From DASXRA01 sp963737425 (GTDB lineage: Bacteria; Actinomycetota; Actinomycetes; Mycobacteriales; Jatrophihabitantaceae): a stretch of 64,000 nt of DNA. The DNA lies in contig CAVTSX010000004.1 of the NCBI GenBank assembly GCA_963737425.1, positions 1 to 64,000 of the forward strand. Direction: 5' to 3'. The notes under the pieces were generated by a model that was not told where the DNA came from, did no database searches, and worked only from the letters and a program-made list of their open reading frames with translations. The translations under genes and the position numbers were made by a program. The first letter of the stretch is position 1, and each line of letters starts with the position of its first letter. Of the stretch, positions 56,874 through 64,000 are shown one piece after another.

Positions 56874-58174
56874 CGCCAGCCCGACTTGCGCCAGACGACC
56901 GGGTCGAGGATGTTGCGGCCGTCGACCATGTTGCGTTGTGCGACCTTCTCGCCGACGGCGACCGGATCCATCTCCTGGAACTCGTCCCACTCGGTGAGGA
57001 TCATCGTGACGTCGGCGCCGGCGAGCGCCTCGTCGAGCGAGCCGACGTAGGCGAGTTCAGGGTGTTCGCGCCGGGCGTTGTCCATCGCCTGCGGGTCGTA
57101 GATGACGACGTCGCCGCCGCGTCGGCCGATCGATGCCGCGACGTCCAGCGCCGGCGAGTCGCGGATGTCGTCGCTGTTCGGCTTGAAGGCGGCGCCGAGC
57201 ACCGCGATCCGGGTGCCACGGTAGCTGCCCTCGATCAGGTCGAGACCGAGTTCGACGGTGCGTGCCCGCCGGCGCAGGTTGATCTCGTCGACCTCGCGCA
57301 GGAACGACACCGCCTGGTCGACGCCGAGTTCACCCGCCCGGGCGATGAACGCGCGGATGTCCTTGGGCAGGCAGCCGCCGCCGAACCCGAGCCCGGCCCG
57401 CAGGAACTTGTGCCCGATCCGGTCGTCGTATCCGATCGCCCTGGACAGTTGCGTGACGTCGGCGCCGGTGGTCTCGCATATCTCGGCCATCGCATTGATG
57501 AAGGAGATCTTGGTGGCCAGGAACGAGTTGGCCGCGACCTTGACCAGTTCGGCCGTGGCGAAGTCGGTGATGACGACCGGGGTTCCCGCCTCGATCACCG
57601 GCGCGAACGCGGCCCGAAGCTGCTGCTCGGCCCAGTCGGAGTGCACGCCGAACACGAGCCGGTCCGGGTGCAATGTGTCCTGCACGGCGAGCCCTTCGCG
57701 CAGGAACTCGGGATTCCACGCCAGTTCGACGTCCTTCGACGGCGTCAGGCTGCGCATGAGCTTCTCCATGTGCACGGCCGTGCCCGCCGGGACGGTGGAC
57801 TTGCCGACGACCAGCGCCTTGCGCGTCAGATGCGGCGACAGGGAAGTGAACGCCGCCTCGACGTAGCGCAGATCGGCCGAGTACTCGCCCTTCTTCTGCG
57901 GGGTGCCGACGCAGATGAAGTGGACGTCGCCGAATTCGGCCGCCTCGGCGTAAGACGTGGTGAAGCGCAGCTTGCCGCCGTTCACGTGCTTGATCAGCAG
58001 CTCCGGCAGGCCCGGCTCGAAGAAGGGCACCTCGCCCTTGGCGAGCCTGCCGATCTTCTCCTCGTCGACATCGAGGCCGATCACGTCGTACCCGAGCTCG
58101 GCCATGCAGACCGCATGTGTCGCGCCGAGGTAACCGGTACCGATAACGGACAGCTTCGGCCGGTTCTCGGTCAT
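56849..58174 (-). CDS. ugd: UDP-glucose 6-dehydrogenase
   Basis: 441 residues. Oxidises UDP-glucose to UDP-glucuronate for wall or capsule polymers. Rossmann start 'LSVIGTGYLGATHAVCMAEL', 'SFINAMAEICETTGADVTQL' and the catalytic-Cys block 'GLGFGGGCLPKDIRAFIARA' are all standard; the C-terminal domain begins 'RIAVLGAAFKPNSDDIRDSP'. ATG 58174. The region around the start codon is duplicated (58170-58244). Confidence 0.96.
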   Translation of the reverse strand: MTENRPKLSVIGTGYLGATHAVCMAELGYDVIGLDVDEEKIGRLAKGEVPFFEPGLPELLIKHVNGGKLRFTTSYAEAAEFGDVHFICVGTPQKKGEYSADLRYVEAAFTSLSPHLTRKALVVGKSTVPAGTAVHMEKLMRSLTPSKDVELAWNPEFLREGLAVQDTLHPDRLVFGVHSDWAEQQLRAAFAPVIEAGTPVVITDFATAELVKVAANSFLATKISFINAMAEICETTGADVTQLSRAIGYDDRIGHKFLRAGLGFGGGCLPKDIRAFIARAGELGVDQAVSFLREVDEINLRRRARTVELGLDLIEGSYRGTRIAVLGAAFKPNSDDIRDSPALDVAASIGRRGGDVVIYDPQAMDNARREHPELAYVGSLDEALAGADVTMILTEWDEFQEMDPVAVGEKVAQRNMVDGRNILDPVVWRKSGWRYRALGRP

Positions 58175-58244
58175 GAGGCGACCACGTTCGTCCGGTCGCC
58201 GGGATGGCTCGTCATGAGGCGACCACGCTGGTTCGGTCGCCGGG
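58170..58244. repeat. Tandem duplication of the ugd start region
   Basis: GTCATGAGGCGACCACG followed by a near-identical CGGTCGCCGGG block occurs at 58170-58203 and again at 58211-58244. On the minus strand each unit ends in ...GGTCGCCTCATGAC, so the sequence around the ATG is present twice; only the inner copy leads into the ugd frame. Confidence 0.75.
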
Positions 58245-58440
58245 GTAAAGGGTCACCGCGCAATCCCTATCTGTCTGTTCTGGATAACCCGACGAGGCTA
58301 GCCGCCCGGGCTCTCTCAGGACACCACCGGGCTGCCTTGATCCACCTCACGCGCGCGGATGCCGGTGGTGCGACCCGGACCGGCGGGTGCTGAGATGGGA
58401 CGCACGACAGTGACACGTTCGCAGCTAAGGAGGCCGCCGG

Positions 58441-60087
58441 ATGGCCGCACCGGCCGCAACACCCCTACCTGAACAAAGCGCATGGAAAGGTCTCGCGGCG
58501 AACTATGAAAGCCTGCGCGGCACGCACCTTCGCGACCTGTTCGCCGATGATCCCGAGCGCGGCGAGCGCCTGACCCTGGACGCCTGCGGCATCTACCTCG
58601 ACTACTCGAAGAACCGGATCACCGACGACACCATCGGCCTGCTGCTCCAGCTCGCGGCGGAGTCGCGTCTGCGTGAGCGAATCGATGCCATGTTCGCCGG
58701 CGAGAAGATCAACATCACCGAGGATCGCGCAGTGCTGCACGTCGCCCTTCGCGCGCCACGCAAGGAGCAGATCACCGTCGACGGCATCGACGTGGTGCCA
58801 GCTGTGCACGAGGTGCTCGGCCGCATGGCCGAATTCGCCGATCGCGTGCGTTCGGGACATTGGCGGGGGCACACCGACAAGTCCATCCGCAACATCGTCA
58901 ATGTCGGTATCGGCGGCTCGGATCTCGGGCCGGTCATGGCCTACGAGGCCCTGCGGCACTACAGCTCGCGCGATCTGACGTTCCGCTTCGTCTCCAACGT
59001 CGACGGCACGGACTTCGCCGAGGCGACGCGCGACCTCGATCCGGCCGAGACGCTGTTCATCATCTCGTCGAAGACGTTCACGACGCTGGAGACGATGACG
59101 AATGCCCGCACCGCCCGGGCCTGGGTTCTCGACGCATTGGGCGACGAGTCCGCGGTCGCCAAGCACTTCGTGGCCGTCTCGACGAACGCCGACGAGGTCG
59201 AGCGGTTCGGCATCGACGTCATGAACATGTTCGGCTTCTGGGACTGGGTCGGCGGGCGCTACTCGATGGACTCCGCGATCGGGTTGTCGACGATGATCGC
59301 GATCGGGCCGTCCGCGTTCGAGGAGATGCTCGCCGGATTCCACGAGATGGACGAGCACTTCCGCACCGCGCCGTTCGCCGAGAACCTGCCGGTGCTCCTC
59401 GGCCTGCTCACCGTCTGGTACTGCGACTTCTTCGGTGCGCAGACGCAGGCCGTGCTGCCCTACGACCAGTACCTCAAGCGATTCCCCGCCTACCTGCAGC
59501 AGCTGACGATGGAGTCCAACGGCAAGCACGTGACACTCGCGGGTGAGCAGGTCGGCTACGACACCTCACCGGTCTACTGGGGTGAGCCCGGCACGAACGG
59601 CCAGCACAGCTTCTACCAGTTGATCCACCAGGGCACCCGGCTCATCCCCGCCGACTTCATCGGGTTCATGCATTCCCTCAACGCGCTCGGCATTCACCAC
59701 GACCTGCTCACCGCGAACGTCTTCGCCCAGACCGAGGCGCTCGCATTCGGCAAGACGGCGGCGCAGGTCGCGGCCGAGGGAACGCCGGACTGGCTGGTGC
59801 CGCACCGGGTGTTCGAGGGCAACCGCCCGTCCAACACGATCCTGCTCGAGCGCCTGACCCCGGCCGCACTGGGCAAGCTCATCGCCCTCTACGAGCACAG
59901 TGTGTTCGTACAGGGCACCGTCTGGAACGTGAACTCCTTCGACCAGTGGGGAGTCGAACTGGGCAAGGTGCTCGCCAAGAAGGTGGCCGACGAGCTGGCC
60001 TCAGCCACCGAGCTCAGCCACGACAGCTCCACCAACGCGCTCATCCGCCGCTACCGCGCGGCCCGTCAGGAAGGAGCCAGCGAGTGA
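58441..60087 (+). CDS. pgi: Glucose-6-phosphate isomerase
   Basis: 548 residues. Interconverts glucose-6-P and fructose-6-P. 'DLTFRFVSNVDGTDFAEATR' and 'TLFIISSKTFTTLETMTNAR' are the sugar-phosphate loops, and 'FDQWGVELGKVLAKKVADEL' is the C-terminal PGI signature with the catalytic Lys. 'GEPGTNGQHSFYQLIHQGTR' holds the ring-opening His. ATG 58441 with AAGGAGG. Full length. Confidence 0.97.
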   Translation: MAAPAATPLPEQSAWKGLAANYESLRGTHLRDLFADDPERGERLTLDACGIYLDYSKNRITDDTIGLLLQLAAESRLRERIDAMFAGEKINITEDRAVLHVALRAPRKEQITVDGIDVVPAVHEVLGRMAEFADRVRSGHWRGHTDKSIRNIVNVGIGGSDLGPVMAYEALRHYSSRDLTFRFVSNVDGTDFAEATRDLDPAETLFIISSKTFTTLETMTNARTARAWVLDALGDESAVAKHFVAVSTNADEVERFGIDVMNMFGFWDWVGGRYSMDSAIGLSTMIAIGPSAFEEMLAGFHEMDEHFRTAPFAENLPVLLGLLTVWYCDFFGAQTQAVLPYDQYLKRFPAYLQQLTMESNGKHVTLAGEQVGYDTSPVYWGEPGTNGQHSFYQLIHQGTRLIPADFIGFMHSLNALGIHHDLLTANVFAQTEALAFGKTAAQVAAEGTPDWLVPHRVFEGNRPSNTILLERLTPAALGKLIALYEHSVFVQGTVWNVNSFDQWGVELGKVLAKKVADELASATELSHDSSTNALIRRYRAARQEGASE

Positions 60088-60150
60088 GCACCGCAGCGAA
60101 GCGAGGAGCGGAGCGAGCGTGCGATGAGCGCTCGCGCGAAGAGCGAGGAG
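60080..60150. repeat. Intergenic repeat related to the dnaE2 insert
   Basis: Built of AGCGAAGCGAGGAGCGGAGC-type units and GCGATGAGCGCTCGCGCGAA-GAGC; the latter 24 nt are identical to a stretch in the dnaE2 insert (minus strand, near 19570-19600). It fills the gap between pgi and the following 6PGDH gene and runs into its ribosome site region. Confidence 0.7.
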
Positions 60151-60157
60151 AGTCAGC

Positions 60158-61177
60158 ATGCAGCTCGGAATGATCGGCCTGGGACGGATGGGCGCCAACA
60201 TCGTGCGACGCCTGATGCGCGACGGGCACGAGTGCGTGGTGTACGACCGCTCGGCCGACTCGATCAAGGCGCTCGAGGCCGACGGCGCGACGGGTGCGGC
60301 GAGCCTCGAGGAGTTCGTCGCGAAGCTGACGACGCCCCGCGCGGTGTGGGTCATGATCCCCGCCGGCGCCACCGGTGAGACGGTCACCGAACTCGGCAAG
60401 CTGTTCGACAGCGGCGACATCATCATCGACGGCGGCAACTCGAACTACCGCGACGACATCGACCGCGCGGCGGCCCTGAAAGCCAAAGGAATCCACTACG
60501 TCGACGTCGGCACGAGCGGTGGCGTATGGGGTCTCGAACGCGGGTACTGCCTGATGATCGGCGGCGAGACCGAGGTCGTCGACCACCTCGACCCGCTGTT
60601 CGCCAGTATCGCGCCCGGGCTCGACGCCGCCGACCGCACGCCGGGACGCACCGGCGATGCCGGCCGCGAGGAGCAGGGTTACCTGCACTGCGGGCCCAAC
60701 GGGGCGGGCCACTTCGTCAAGATGGTGCACAACGGCATCGAATACGGCCTGATGGCGGCCTATGCCGAGGGACTCAACGTGCTGGCGCATGCCGACGCGG
60801 GAACGAAGTCCGAGGAGCACTCGGCCGAGATCGCGCCGATCGAGCAGCCGCAGTACTACCAGTACGACCTCGACATCGCGAAGGTCACCGAGGTGTGGCG
60901 GCGCGGTTCGGTGATCGCGTCATGGCTGCTCGACCTCACCGCCGGGGCGCTTGCCGTGAACCCGAACCTCGACGGCCTGGCCGGGCGCGTGTCCGACTCG
61001 GGTGAGGGCCGCTGGACGGTGAAGGCCGCGATCGACGAAGGAGTGCCCGCGCCCGTGCTGTCGGCCGCGCTGTTCGCCCGGTTCAGCAGCCGCGGCGAAG
61101 CGCTCTACGCCGACAAGCTGCTCTCCGCCATGCGGCAGGCATTCGGCGGCCACGTGGAGCTGCCCTCCGGCGAGTAG
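60158..61177 (+). CDS. Short-type (GntZ/YqeC-like) 6-phosphogluconate dehydrogenase
   Basis: 339 residues. 'MQLGMIGLGRMGANIVRRLM' is the dinucleotide fold, 'IIDGGNSNYRDDIDRAAALK' and 'VDVGTSGGVWGLERGYCLMI' the substrate-binding region, and 'GPNGAGHFVKMVHNGIEYGL' the catalytic Lys/Asn block. At 339 residues it is the short form of 6PGDH, often NAD-preferring and decarboxylating. Next to pgi in the same direction. A second, long 6PGDH is encoded 0.9 kb downstream on the other strand. Confidence 0.93.
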   Translation: MQLGMIGLGRMGANIVRRLMRDGHECVVYDRSADSIKALEADGATGAASLEEFVAKLTTPRAVWVMIPAGATGETVTELGKLFDSGDIIIDGGNSNYRDDIDRAAALKAKGIHYVDVGTSGGVWGLERGYCLMIGGETEVVDHLDPLFASIAPGLDAADRTPGRTGDAGREEQGYLHCGPNGAGHFVKMVHNGIEYGLMAAYAEGLNVLAHADAGTKSEEHSAEIAPIEQPQYYQYDLDIAKVTEVWRRGSVIASWLLDLTAGALAVNPNLDGLAGRVSDSGEGRWTVKAAIDEGVPAPVLSAALFARFSSRGEALYADKLLSAMRQAFGGHVELPSGE

Positions 61178-61269
61178 GCGACAACGGTTGCGGGTTCGTG
61201 CGGGTTCTCCCGCACGCGATCAACTGGCACACTGCTGGAAAATCCGTACGTCCGGACCAAAGGACAATC

Positions 61270-62007
61270 ATGCGACCATTTCGCCGCGGTGCGCTCACCG
61301 CAGCCTGCGCTGCGCTCGTGCTCGTGCTGGGACCGGCCTCGCTCGCCCAGGCCCGGCCCACGTCGCCCGCCGACCAGACCCAACCCACGCCCGGACCGTG
61401 TGCCTACACGCCCACGCCGGATGACCCGGCGGTGCGTCCCGTGTCGCTGCCGCCGGACCCGCGCCACACGCCCGACCACGGCTACGCGCTGGTCACCCTG
61501 TTCACCAACCGGGGCCCGATCCCGATGGTGCTCAACCGCGCCGAGGCGCCGTGCACGGTGCAGAGCTTCGTGCACCTGCTGCAGTCGCGGTTCTACGACG
61601 ACACGATCTGCCACCGGCTCACCACCTACCCGACGCTGTCGGTGCTGCAGTGCGGCGACCCGAGCGGCACCGGCGAAGGCGGCCCGGGCTACAAGTTCGG
61701 CGACGAGTTGCCCACGAACCTGCCGCCCGCACCGTCTGATCCCACGGGCGCGCGCCGGGTGTACGCACGCGGCGTGTTGGCCATGGCCAACGCCGGCCCC
61801 GACACCAACGGCAGCCAGTTCTTCCTCGTCTACGCCGACTCCGCACTTCGACCGAACTACTCGATCTTCGGCACCATCCTGCCGATCGGCCTGCGCACGT
61901 TGGACCGCATCGCCGCCGCCGGTGTGGCGCCCGACGACCCCGGGGCTCCGCTGGACGGCAAGCCCGCGCTGAGCACGAAGATCTACGTGGGCGTGCGCGG
62001 GCTCTGA
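61270..62007 (+). CDS. Secreted cyclophilin-type peptidyl-prolyl isomerase
   Basis: 245 residues from ATG 61270. A signal peptide (ALTAACAALVLVLGPASLAQ-A) precedes a Pro-rich linker and a cyclophilin domain: 'MVLNRAEAPCTVQSFVHLLQ', 'FYDDTICHRLTTYPTLSVLQ', 'RGVLAMANAGPDTNGSQFFL' (core Gln/Phe) and 'YSIFGTILPIGLRTLDRIAA'. The catalytic Arg of the usual 'FHRV' is in 'CHRL'. Folds exported proteins. Homologous to mycobacterial PpiB-type. Confidence 0.92.
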   Translation: MRPFRRGALTAACAALVLVLGPASLAQARPTSPADQTQPTPGPCAYTPTPDDPAVRPVSLPPDPRHTPDHGYALVTLFTNRGPIPMVLNRAEAPCTVQSFVHLLQSRFYDDTICHRLTTYPTLSVLQCGDPSGTGEGGPGYKFGDELPTNLPPAPSDPTGARRVYARGVLAMANAGPDTNGSQFFLVYADSALRPNYSIFGTILPIGLRTLDRIAAAGVAPDDPGAPLDGKPALSTKIYVGVRGL

Positions 62008-62029
62008 ACTGAGCTGACCGCTGACCGGG

Positions 62030-63469
62030 TCAGGCCGGGTGCTCGGCCCGGTCGCCCGCCCACTCGGTGTGGAACGTGCCGTTCTTGTCGACGCGCTTGT
62101 AGGTGTGCGCGCCGAAGTTGTCGCGCAGGCCCTGGATGAGCGCGGCCGGCAGGCGATCGCGGCGCAACCCGTCGTAGTAGGCGAGCGAGGACGAGAAGGC
62201 GGGCGCCGGGATGCCGGCCGTGGCGGCCATCGCCACCACCCGGCGCCAGCTCTCGACGCCGGCTCGCACCGCATCGGCGAAGTACGGCGCGACGAGCAGT
62301 GACGGCAACTCCGGGTCGGCGTCGTAGGCCTCGCGGATGCGGTTGAGGAAGCGCGCCCGGATGATGCATCCGCCGCGCCAGATCGTGGCCATCGCGCCAC
62401 GGTCGATCTGCCAGCCGTACTCGGAGCTGCCGGCGGCGATGTGGTCGAAGCCCTGCGCATAGGCGACCACCTTCGAGGCGTACAGGGCCCGGCGGACGTC
62501 CTCGACGAACGCGTCGCGGTCGGGCACCGCGAGCGGGCTGGTGTCGTCGCCGAACGTGGCCCGGGCCGGGTCGCGCTGATCGGCGTGCCCGGACAACGCC
62601 CGCGCGAAGGTGGCCTCGGCGATGCCGGTGATCGGGATGCCGAGGTCGAGCGCACTCTGCACGGTCCAGCGCCCGGTGCCCTTCTGCTCGGCCTGGTCGA
62701 GCACCACGTCGACGAACGGCCGCCCGGTCTCGGCATCGGTGTGGGCCAGCACGTCGGCGGTGATCTCGATGAGGAACGACTCGAGGTCGCCCTCGTTCCA
62801 GGTGCTGAAGATCTCCGAAATCTCGTCCGGTTTCGCGCCGAGGCCGGTGCGCAACAGGTCGTAGGCCTCGGCGATGAGTTGCATGTCGGCGTACTCGATG
62901 CCGTTGTGCACCATCTTGACGAAGTGCCCGGCGCCGTCGGGGCCGATGTGCACGCAGCACGGGGTGCCCTCGACCTGGGCCGCGATCGACTCGAAGATCG
63001 GGCCGAGCTTCTGGTAGGACTGCGCGGACCCGCCGGGCATGATGCTCGGCCCGTTGAGCGCGCCCTCCTCGCCGCCCGAGACGCCGCAGCCCACGAAGTG
63101 CAGTCCGCGCTCGCGCAGCGCCGCTTCGCGCTGGCGGGTGTCGACGTAGTGGGCGTTGCCGCAGTCGATGACGATGTCGCCTTCGTCGAGCAGTGGCACC
63201 AGTTCGTCGATGACGGCGTCGGTGGGATCGCCGGCCTTGACCATGACGATGATCGCGCGGGGCCGCGCGAGGCTCGCGACGAAGCCCGCCATCGACTCAC
63301 TCGGCACGAAGCGGCCCTCGTCGCCGTGCTGCTCGACCAGGCTGCGGGTGCGTTCGGGGGAGCGGTTGTGCAGGGCGACCGTGTGCCCGTGCCGGGCCAG
63401 GTTGCGCGCCAGGTTGCGGCCCATCACAGCCAGGCCGGTGACGCCGATCTGCGCGAGTTCGTCGGTCAT
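62030..63469 (-). CDS. gnd: 6-phosphogluconate dehydrogenase, decarboxylating (long type)
   Basis: 479 residues. Pentose-phosphate enzyme making ribulose-5-P and NADPH. 'IGVTGLAVMGRNLARNLARH' with 'NRSPERTRSL' (NADP-type loop), 'LHFVGCGVSGGEEGALNGPS', 'IGPDGAGHFVKMVHNGIEYA' and 'IIRARFLNRIREAYDADPEL' are diagnostic. Full-length dimeric form. Faces the cyclophilin gene tail to tail with 22 nt between. Confidence 0.97.
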   Translation of the reverse strand: MTDELAQIGVTGLAVMGRNLARNLARHGHTVALHNRSPERTRSLVEQHGDEGRFVPSESMAGFVASLARPRAIIVMVKAGDPTDAVIDELVPLLDEGDIVIDCGNAHYVDTRQREAALRERGLHFVGCGVSGGEEGALNGPSIMPGGSAQSYQKLGPIFESIAAQVEGTPCCVHIGPDGAGHFVKMVHNGIEYADMQLIAEAYDLLRTGLGAKPDEISEIFSTWNEGDLESFLIEITADVLAHTDAETGRPFVDVVLDQAEQKGTGRWTVQSALDLGIPITGIAEATFARALSGHADQRDPARATFGDDTSPLAVPDRDAFVEDVRRALYASKVVAYAQGFDHIAAGSSEYGWQIDRGAMATIWRGGCIIRARFLNRIREAYDADPELPSLLVAPYFADAVRAGVESWRRVVAMAATAGIPAPAFSSSLAYYDGLRRDRLPAALIQGLRDNFGAHTYKRVDKNGTFHTEWAGDRAEHPA

Positions 63470-63561
63470 TCAGTGCTCCCCGGATTGCCGTCGTTACCGC
63501 GTCCACCGTAATGCGAGGCCGGCCTGGTCGCGGCAACCGGCCGCCTGGCAGGGTCTTCGCC

Positions 63562-64000
63562 GTGACGGTGCTGACGTGGATCGCCGGGCTGTCCGGCGCG
63601 GCCTGGGTGTGGCTGGCCCTCGGCCAGGGATGGTTCTGGCGCACCGACCAGCGCCTGCCCGCCGCCGCGGCACGGTCGGAGGGGGCACTGTCCGAGCGGT
63701 GGCCGAGCGTCGCGGCGCTCGTCCCGGCCCGCGACGAGGCCGAAGTGCTGCCGGGCACGCTGCGCGCGCTGCTCGCCCAGGACTACGCCGGGCCGCTGCG
63801 GGTGATCGTCATCGACGACGCCAGCAGCGACGGCACGGGTCCGATCGCGCGCGCCGCAGGCGTCACTGTCGTCGCTGCCGGCGACCCGCCTGCGGGCTGG
63901 ACCGGCAAGCTGCACGCCCTGCAACGCGGTACGGAAGAGGCAGCCGACGCGGACCTTCTGCTGCTGACCGACGCCGACATCGAGCACCAGCCAGGTTCGT
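63562..64000 (+). CDS. Family 2 glycosyltransferase, HpnB-like, cut by window end
   Basis: At least 146 residues from GTG 63562. Membrane helix (IAGLSGAAWVWLALGQGWFW), then 'WPSVAALVPARDEAEVLPGT', 'LRVIVIDDASSDGTGPIARA', 'AAGDPPAGWTGKLHALQRGT' and 'DLLLLTDADIEHQPGS' (DxD). The 'PPAGWTGKL' block is typical of hopene-associated glycosyltransferase HpnB. Suggests hopanoid metabolism beyond the edge. The C-terminus is not in the window. Confidence 0.85.
   Translation, partial: MTVLTWIAGLSGAAWVWLALGQGWFWRTDQRLPAAAARSEGALSERWPSVAALVPARDEAEVLPGTLRALLAQDYAGPLRVIVIDDASSDGTGPIARAAGVTVVAAGDPPAGWTGKLHALQRGTEEAADADLLLLTDADIEHQPGS

Overview
The window is high-GC DNA from an actinomycete. The evidence is very high third-position GC, frequent GTG starts, perfect mycobacterial-type LexA boxes (TCGAAC-N4-GTTCGA), the ImuA'/ImuB/DnaE2 mutasome, an Rv2578c-type radical SAM protein, DUF222/HNH (13E12-like) genes, a class F sortase, and an HpnB-like glycosyltransferase that hints at hopanoid synthesis. 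A type IV pilus locus together with hopanoid-type genes would suit the Frankineae/Jatrophihabitans neighbourhood, but that placement is an inference. No rRNA, tRNA or CRISPR array was seen.

Layout. 1-9.8 kb is a minus-strand type IV pilus locus in the order pilB-pilT-pilC, pilin remnant, pilA, pilM-pilN-pilO, then a minor prepilin with Ig-like repeats that runs off the left edge. The three motor/platform genes are intact. Every gene between 1.38 and 4.7 kb needs one or more changes of reading frame. 9.9-16 kb holds HMG-CoA lyase, glyoxalase-like, EamA/LysR, SixA, a candidate structured RNA with its own terminator, CBS and cupin genes. 16-21.3 kb holds a radical SAM gene interrupted by a mini-intein, then SOS-controlled dnaE2. 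21.4-31.2 kb is a mixed set of small enzymes, regulators and transporters with two damaged DUF222 copies and a hydrolase pseudogene. 31.2-33.5 kb is imuA'-imuB, also with a LexA box. 33.7-41.6 kb has two ECF sigma systems (ECF42 with YCII; ECF41 with its own promoter), a sortase/proline-rich surface protein pair and a secreted GH5-like hydrolase. 42.1-44 kb encodes a cytochrome b6-like membrane complex without a Rieske gene. 44.2-53.3 kb holds an MFS pump, ankyrin protein, dodecin, a third DUF222 fragment, GtrA, purK-purE and envelope genes. 53.3-54.8 kb is an IS110-family element with a long hairpin before its transposase. 55-64 kb holds an XRE/TPR regulator, ugd, pgi, two different 6-phosphogluconate dehydrogenases, a secreted cyclophilin and the start of a glycosyltransferase.

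How genes work together. dnaE2 and imuA'-imuB form a mutagenic repair module split between two places about 10 kb apart but tied together by identical LexA-box architecture. The pilus genes would form one assembly machine. pgi and the 6PGDH genes belong to central sugar metabolism; ugd makes UDP-glucuronate for the envelope; purK and purE catalyse successive purine steps.

A recurring theme is long, near-perfect palindromes between genes. One family (TGATCATCTCTGCT/AGCAGAGATGATCA) occurs four times; a second has TGTGCAGA arms; two elements have nested double-tier palindromes with the same layout but unrelated sequence. A separate repeat with a 24-bp exact match is found both inside the dnaE2 coding sequence and between pgi and a 6PGDH gene.
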